A stretch of DNA of 64,000 nucleotides, taken from contig JAZHRO010000036.1 in NCBI GenBank assembly GCA_037157565.1, positions 130,766,001-130,830,000 on the forward strand, given 5' to 3'. Made by a program: the position numbers and the translations under genes. Under the pieces are notes generated by a model. The model saw nothing but the letters and a program-made list of their open reading frames with translations, had not been told where the DNA came from and did not search any database. Shown piece by piece: positions 58,761 to 64,000 of the stretch. The DNA comes from Thalassia testudinum (Eukaryota > Streptophyta > Magnoliopsida > Alismatales > Hydrocharitaceae). The first letter of the stretch is position 1. Every line of letters begins with the position of its first letter.

Positions 58761-61464
58761 TGAAATGACCTATTGCCTTTTTAGTCAGATAAGACGTCTA
58801 GAGTTTCAGTCAGATATCTGGACACATGCCCGGACGTCTGAAAGTGGAAATTTTCATATGTCCCTTTGCGCTCTGTGGGCGGGAGACGCGTAGAAGATTC
58901 TCTCTCCTCCGCACCCTCACCCCCTTAAACCCTAAACCCATCCTATTTAAACCCCCCTTCTCTTCTTCTCACCCCCTCACCACCAGCCACCACCACCTCT
59001 AGTGTCTCCCTCTTGCAACCGAGCGAGGGAGAACGAGAAGGAGAGAGGAAGGAAGAGCGTGAGAAAGGAGGAGAAGGTTGGATGACCTTTGGGAGCTCAG
59101 TGGAGCTCGCACGGCCGATGGCGGGCACATGCTCGAGGAGAAGGGGCTCGGGGGATAGCCTCCCAGCCATCTACAGCTGCTGAAGCTGCTGCGATGTGCT
59201 GCAGGCGACGTTGCGAGGAGAGGAGCATCATGGAGGAGGTTCTGGTACTGGAAGTTTTCCAGTATCAGACGTCTGGAGTATCGTCCAGACGGCTGGCGAG
59301 GTACCAGGACGTTCGGAGCTAAAGCCAGATGTTTGAAAACACAATATCACGCAAGGTACATATCTTCCTACGCTACTTTCTGGCATGTAGTTGTAGCGCA
59401 GGAGATGTCGGGTTGAGTTTGTGCCTGCGATTTTCGTACGTAGGTGAGGGCTTTGGGAAGGTGTGCGGTACGCTTTTCCAAGTACTTTTGGACGTCTAAT
59501 CACGTCGCCAGACGTCCGGAGGTACTTCCAGACGACTGGAGGCCTTGTCCGACGTCTGGAGCTGCCCCTAGATAGTCACAGAGGGAATCTGAACATCTAA
59601 AGCAGCCGTAGGAAGTGCAAGGTGAGATGTGACGTCTTTTAAGATGTCTGGGACTAGTCCAAGATGTCTGATTTTGGTAAGTAACCACATTTTTTGCTTG
59701 TTTAGGGCCTAAACGGAATCGGATTTCTGAAAATGAAGTACAGCTGTTTTCCACTCGAGTTTCTCTACATGTTCGTATTAAGTATCTACTGTTTTGAACC
59801 TCATCTGATGTAAATTAGTCGCTGGTATAGGTTACTAGCCGATGGAGTATTCGGGGCACATGGAGATGACAAGATCTGCGGTGCAAGCCCCCATTCCTCC
59901 CATGATACCCGGTAGAGTGGTTTAATCCAGTTGTTAATATTTAAATAAGAATGTACTTGTTTCGAATAATCGGATCGAACTCTAGGATGTGGAATGAACC
60001 CTAGGGTAGAAATGTATGAGCCTATTTTGAGATGTACTATTTACTTGAGTGCATCATTAAAATAAATTGCTAGCAAATGATATTAGTGTAATTATGAGAT
60101 GCATGTTTAAATACGAGTTGCATGTATGTGAATGAGAAAGTGAACTGTGAAACCACAAGTTGCATGTATATGATTGAGAATTAAATTGTAAAAACACGAG
60201 CTGCCTGTATATGGATGAGGAACTAGTTATGAAACATGAGATCTGAATATGGATAAATAAGATGAATATGAGTATGAACTCTACGGGGAATTAGGAGTAG
60301 AATTCCAGTGTATGAAAGGAATCTGGAATGTAGACGGGAAGTGAGCTGGCCCTTGTATACACGGTACCAAGGAGAGCAACTGTCCCTTTTAGTGTAGAGC
60401 GAAGCTAGCCGCCCTTGGGTTGCGACCCGGGGTTAGGATTGGTCACTCTACACCAACTCCTATTGACCCTCGCGTACGTGGCACCGAGGCATGCTACTAG
60501 TGTAGGGAGGGAGCTAGCCACCCCACGGGGCCCGTGGTTAAGCTAGTCACCCTACACCAACTTTGTTAGGCCTGCTGGGCAAACTGGGGTAGTCAGACGA
60601 GGGTACGCGGACTGTGGAGGGGCAAGACCCCTATTTGGTTCTGAAGGGCGAGACCTTTATTCTGAGAGGGTAAGGCCCTATACTATTCTTTGCTGTACTT
60701 TAGGCGTATCCGTTAGCGGAAACGACTGACCGCGTGTCAGTGTCGGGTAGTTACCCATGCGCTTATCACACGTGCCGTAGTCACCACTACGTCTCGATAG
60801 TGACTTCAGGGTGGTTGATTAAGTGTAAGACTACTGCGAGGGACTCTCCCGACCAGGAGAGCATCACGTGTACCTTCTACTCCACGGAAAATATCGCAAT
60901 CAAGATCATTCCCACGAGAAACAAGCAAGATCAAGAAATACTTGGATACTTTGTGAAATAGATGAACCAAAAATACACAAATGAGATAAATAGAAATGAG
61001 AATAAAAACTGCTTGTTGTTTTTACTTTACTTGCACATAAATAATGTAAGCACCACTCTACTCAGCGTTCGCTAACTCTATCTTTTCGTAACCCTATTCA
61101 GGACCAAGAGTTGAGCAGCCCGAGTTTTCGACTGCAGAGGGAGCTAGGCCCAGCTGAATCCAGCTGTAGTAGTTTTCTTTCCAGCTCTTTTGTTTCTACT
61201 GTAGTTGTGAGTACTGGACTTTAAAATTACTGTTCTCGTTACTTTCTGTATTCTGTTGTCGTTGTGGTGGCATATACTATTTTGAGACAGTTGTTCTACT
61301 TTCCTTTACTGCTTCGTTCTTTCTTTCTGCTTAGTTATATTGCATGTGTGAATGTAGTTTATTTTCCTACTTTTGGTTATTTCTCGTTGGACGAATAGGT
61401 CTTTGGATTAGTCGAAGCAAGCCGATCTCGGATCCTGTAGGAATCCAGGAGCTGGGTCATAACA
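58761..61464 (+). mobile_element. Tekay-like solo LTR, TSD AGTCA/AATCA
   Basis: TGAAATGACC to CATAACA, 2,704 bp, flanked by AGTCA (58756-58760) and AATCA (61465-61469), one transition apart. Palindromes lie at 58793-58842 and 59266-59670, a TATA-like TATTTAAA at 58944, a hairpin at 59245-59265, three units with GAGTTGCATGTAT near 60110-60220, and the stem-loop block. It is a fourth family variant, diverged from TE1, TE2 and 52686. Confidence 0.88.
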
Positions 61465-61480
61465 AATCATGTATTGAGTC

Positions 61481-61488
61481 TATAAATA
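61481..61488 (+). promoter_or_regulatory. TATA box with purine-rich leader
   Basis: TATAAATA is followed by a GAGA-rich leader (61520-61550). Sequence to about 61700 (ATATCCAACA) resembles the 3' part of a copia LTR, but no start or primer-binding site is found. A host promoter is the alternative. Confidence 0.4.
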
Positions 61489-61700
61489 GGAGAACAAAGC
61501 TTTCAAACTCTGCAACACCAATTAGAGAGAGAAGAGAGAAAGAGAGCGAGAGTAAATTATACTCCATTTTTCTTTATGGTTGAAGTTTTTAATTTCTCTC
61601 CTCGAGTGATTGTAAGAGGTGAATGACTATCATTAAATTGTGCATTCATATTTGTATCTATGTCATGCATGTTTGATTCATGATTTCGCTATATCCAACA

Positions 61701-62397
61701 CTTAGTGATTGTTCTAATGCCATTGAAATGATTTAAGGATCGGAACTACTGGATCGCTGGAGGTCCGAACATCAAATTAAACATTTTCGAGTATTCAATC
61801 ATGTGCTCCATGTATCTTGAAGTGAAATGTGTATTGCACATACTTTACTTAGCTACTGCCCGTAAATCAATTGGATTGGAAGGGAGATGGTGTAGTTCTA
61901 ATCCACTTAATCCAATTGCTCATTTCGTAGGCAATTGGTTTACCGTAATGAAATTTTAAGGAGTCATTGCTTAACCCAAAAATCCAGATAGCTACTTTTC
62001 TTTTACTTTTTCTTAAAATTCCACCTAATGCTACTTTTGGAATTTCCAGTTACCATACTGCCTGGCACCCATCTTATATCAAATCAAGGAATAAATCACA
62101 TTATATTCCATCAAATAATTAGATCAGGTGTTGTTTGGCTAGGAGAATTGCATCCTCGATTGTGCTTTTGGGAATGTTTATTTCATAATTATGTTATTTT
62201 GAAATTGGAAGGGTAATTTTAAATTTTCTTAATTTTATCATCCTTAAGTGAAATTATTTAATTTTACATGTTAATATTGCTTACTCTTTTTTTTCAATTA
62301 ATTTATTTTTATGTCACTAACTTATTTCACGAAACAAATATCACGAGTAGAATAAAACTTCCTAATTTCTTTAACAAGATAACAAATTAAATTTGAA
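61701..62397. other. No recognised feature
   Basis: AT-rich sequence with no convincing frame or repeat; the 62-codon frame at 62028-62216 has no recognised motif. Confidence 0.5.
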
Positions 62398-62760
62398 GAT
62401 CGCATTCTCTCCGTGGGCTTCGTTCACCCGATGGCTAATGTTATAGCTTGTCGTATGGCTCTCCTTCATCCTACCAGCTAGCATTATTTTGGCTTTCTGT
62501 AGCAGCTTCCGCGCTTCGTGGCGAGCACATTCAACCTTGACAAAATTCAAATGCCTTATGCTACCTGAGTTTTGGTTTGTCTAATTCAGTTGAGCCTGAG
62601 CTAAGTTTTGAGATTCTTAGCTTGTAGTAAGCCACGAGTCGTGGTTCTTCTTTACTTTAAACTTGATGGATTTTGACCTAGCCCCCCCCACCCTCTCTCT
62701 GCTCCCTTAGTGTGGGAGATGAAGAAAATGTTACAATCGTTAAAAAAAAATAATAATAAA
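62398..62760 (+). pseudogene. LINE-like 3' end (RNase H-like tail plus poly-A)
   Basis: The frame near 62395-62470 reads VGFVHPMANVIACRMALLH, resembling the last helix region of RNase H domains in plant LINE ORF2 (pattern V-x-F-V-x-x-x-x-N-x-x-A). A 3' untranslated-like stretch ends in AAAAAAAAATAATAATAAA at 62742-62760. The upstream ORF2 is missing, consistent with 5' truncation, but similarity is short. Confidence 0.35.
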
Positions 62761-63885
62761 TCCAATTAAACACTAAAATCCCTTAATTTCTCTATTTTTT
62801 TTAATTCTAATTTTTATTCCTCTAATCATTTTCCTAATTACCAAAGGAATTTTTATTTGTTATCGTTCCCACTTACTTCATTATTAAATAATTTTTTATT
62901 TGTTATTGCTCTCATCCAATTCAGCGTTAAACAAGTAGAGAATAGTTTTCTTCGAGAAATATCCATTCAAAATGCTTGAATGATTATATCAATGGTCAGC
63001 TTTCGGTGTTATAGACGAACAAAGGAAGAGAAGATGCCCATTCACATGCCATTATAGAAGCCTTCGCTGTCAAGTAATCCATATATGCCAAGGATGGAAT
63101 GCACTAGATATATCTTTAAAGGGGATAATATACAAATCATCACAAAAATAATAATTCGATGGCTTTCTTTAATAAACACTACATAATTGTTCACTGGTGC
63201 TAGACCCGTCCGCCCCTTGCCTGGGCAGACACAGTAAATGATAAATCACTCTTCTTACATGTTTCAAACATGATTAACATGTATTTATAATTTAATCGGT
63301 CAATTGTGTTTGAATGAGAAAAATTAATAATGGTTCACAAATTGAAAATTAGTCGTAGATCTTATGCTTTCAAAGTTTTCAATATAGAAATATCTATAAA
63401 TTTTTATATTCATTTATGTTCAATGGCATCAATGATAATATATATTTTCAATTATAATTAAATTATTGAGTTCTAGATTTTGTTGACTTTAAGTGCTCAA
63501 GTAAATATTTAACATATATGAAAATTGAAATAATTTTATAATTCTACTATTAAAATATATGTTTTTATCAAGTTGAAAATGCAAGCGAGAAAGTAGGAAA
63601 TCTAAGATAATTTTATCTTAACAAATATAACTAAACATTATTTTTACAAGGAGGAAAAGTTCTCTCCTAAATCTAACTAAAAAAATGCTTAAAGAGGCTC
63701 ATGAATTACAAGGCCAAGAATAAAGTCAAGATCTAAGAAAAATAATAAATGTTGATTACCCATTCGAGATAGATAGATCCGTTGCCCAACGAAAAGATCC
63801 GAAAATCTCGACTACCCTACTTGAGGCAGTCAAATCCCCAACCCATTAAAGGGATGCAACAATGTTGATTGCCCGGTAGAAGCAA
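62761..63885. other. AT-rich DNA without recognised genes
   Basis: A short GC island at 63200-63230 (CCCGTCCGCCCCTTGCCTGG) is the only contrast. I see no frame or repeat I can name. Confidence 0.5.
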
Positions 63886-64000
63886 ATGGAGCCCCCACCA
63901 GACAGAGGGACTAGCAAGATCCTGACAAAAGGATTAGCTGAAACACTAGCAAGGAGGTCAAGTGGGAAGGCTCTATTGAACAATAATGCAAACGATGCCT
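63886..64000 (+). CDS. Partial frame running off the window
   Basis: ATG at 63886 opens 38 codons to the window end (MEPPPDRGTSKILTKGLAET and on), basic and without stops. It could be the start of another element's gag-like protein or chance; too short to judge. Confidence 0.2.
   Translation, partial: MEPPPDRGTSKILTKGLAETLARRSSGKALLNNNANDA

Noticed and set aside
63200..63235. Small GC island resembling an element end
   Set aside because: No terminal repeats or target duplication could be found around it.

Overview
This is a repeat-dense stretch of a flowering-plant nuclear genome. The evidence is a degraded proline-rich extensin-like receptor kinase (PERK) gene, Ty3-type chromoviruses primed by initiator tRNA-Met, Tat/Athila-like LTRs primed by tRNA-Asp, and a Ty1/copia remnant. 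The species cannot be named from the sequence. I see no intact host gene, no rRNA or tRNA gene and no CRISPR array. Almost everything is LTR retrotransposons nested in each other, with target-site duplications (TSDs) visible for most insertions.

Left third (1-22741). TE1 (1-10197, 5' LTR cut by the window start) is a young Tekay/Del-like chromovirus. Its single gag-pol frame is broken only by three stop codons. TE2 (10645-22736, TSD CTCAT) is a related, older and much more broken element whose reverse transcriptase is split by a Tat-like solo LTR (16128-17875, TSD GGTTT). Both sit in what looks like an older Tat-like LTR (10198-10644 plus 22742-26810) that ends in a tandemly duplicated primer-binding site.

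Middle (26811-52147). A copia gag-protease remnant is split by a solo LTR (27908-29600, TSD GAAGC). A PERK pseudogene then runs on the minus strand from about 51760 down to 29906. Its first intron holds a 17.3-kb non-autonomous Tat-like element (30544-47815, TSD AGAAG). That element has no gag or pol. It carries one frame of about 576 codons for an acidic protein I do not recognise, itself split in frame by a Tekay solo LTR (35158-37881). A 4.3-kb Tat-like solo LTR (39176-43507) lies farther inside. Another solo LTR (48842-51618) splits the PERK ectodomain exon, and CACTA-like subterminal repeats follow.

Right part (52148-64000). Three more solo LTRs (52686-55327, 57189-58747, 58761-61464) lie in older LTR debris, followed by a LINE-like tail and AT-rich DNA without recognisable genes.

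Most unusual signals: (1) arrays of the palindrome CAGACGTCTG in LTRs of unrelated superfamilies; (2) a covarying hairpin and intron-like GT..AG architecture conserved in the leaders of the Tekay LTRs; (3) the non-autonomous element with its own unknown acidic ORF. In total, eight solo LTRs are seen against three elements with both LTRs.
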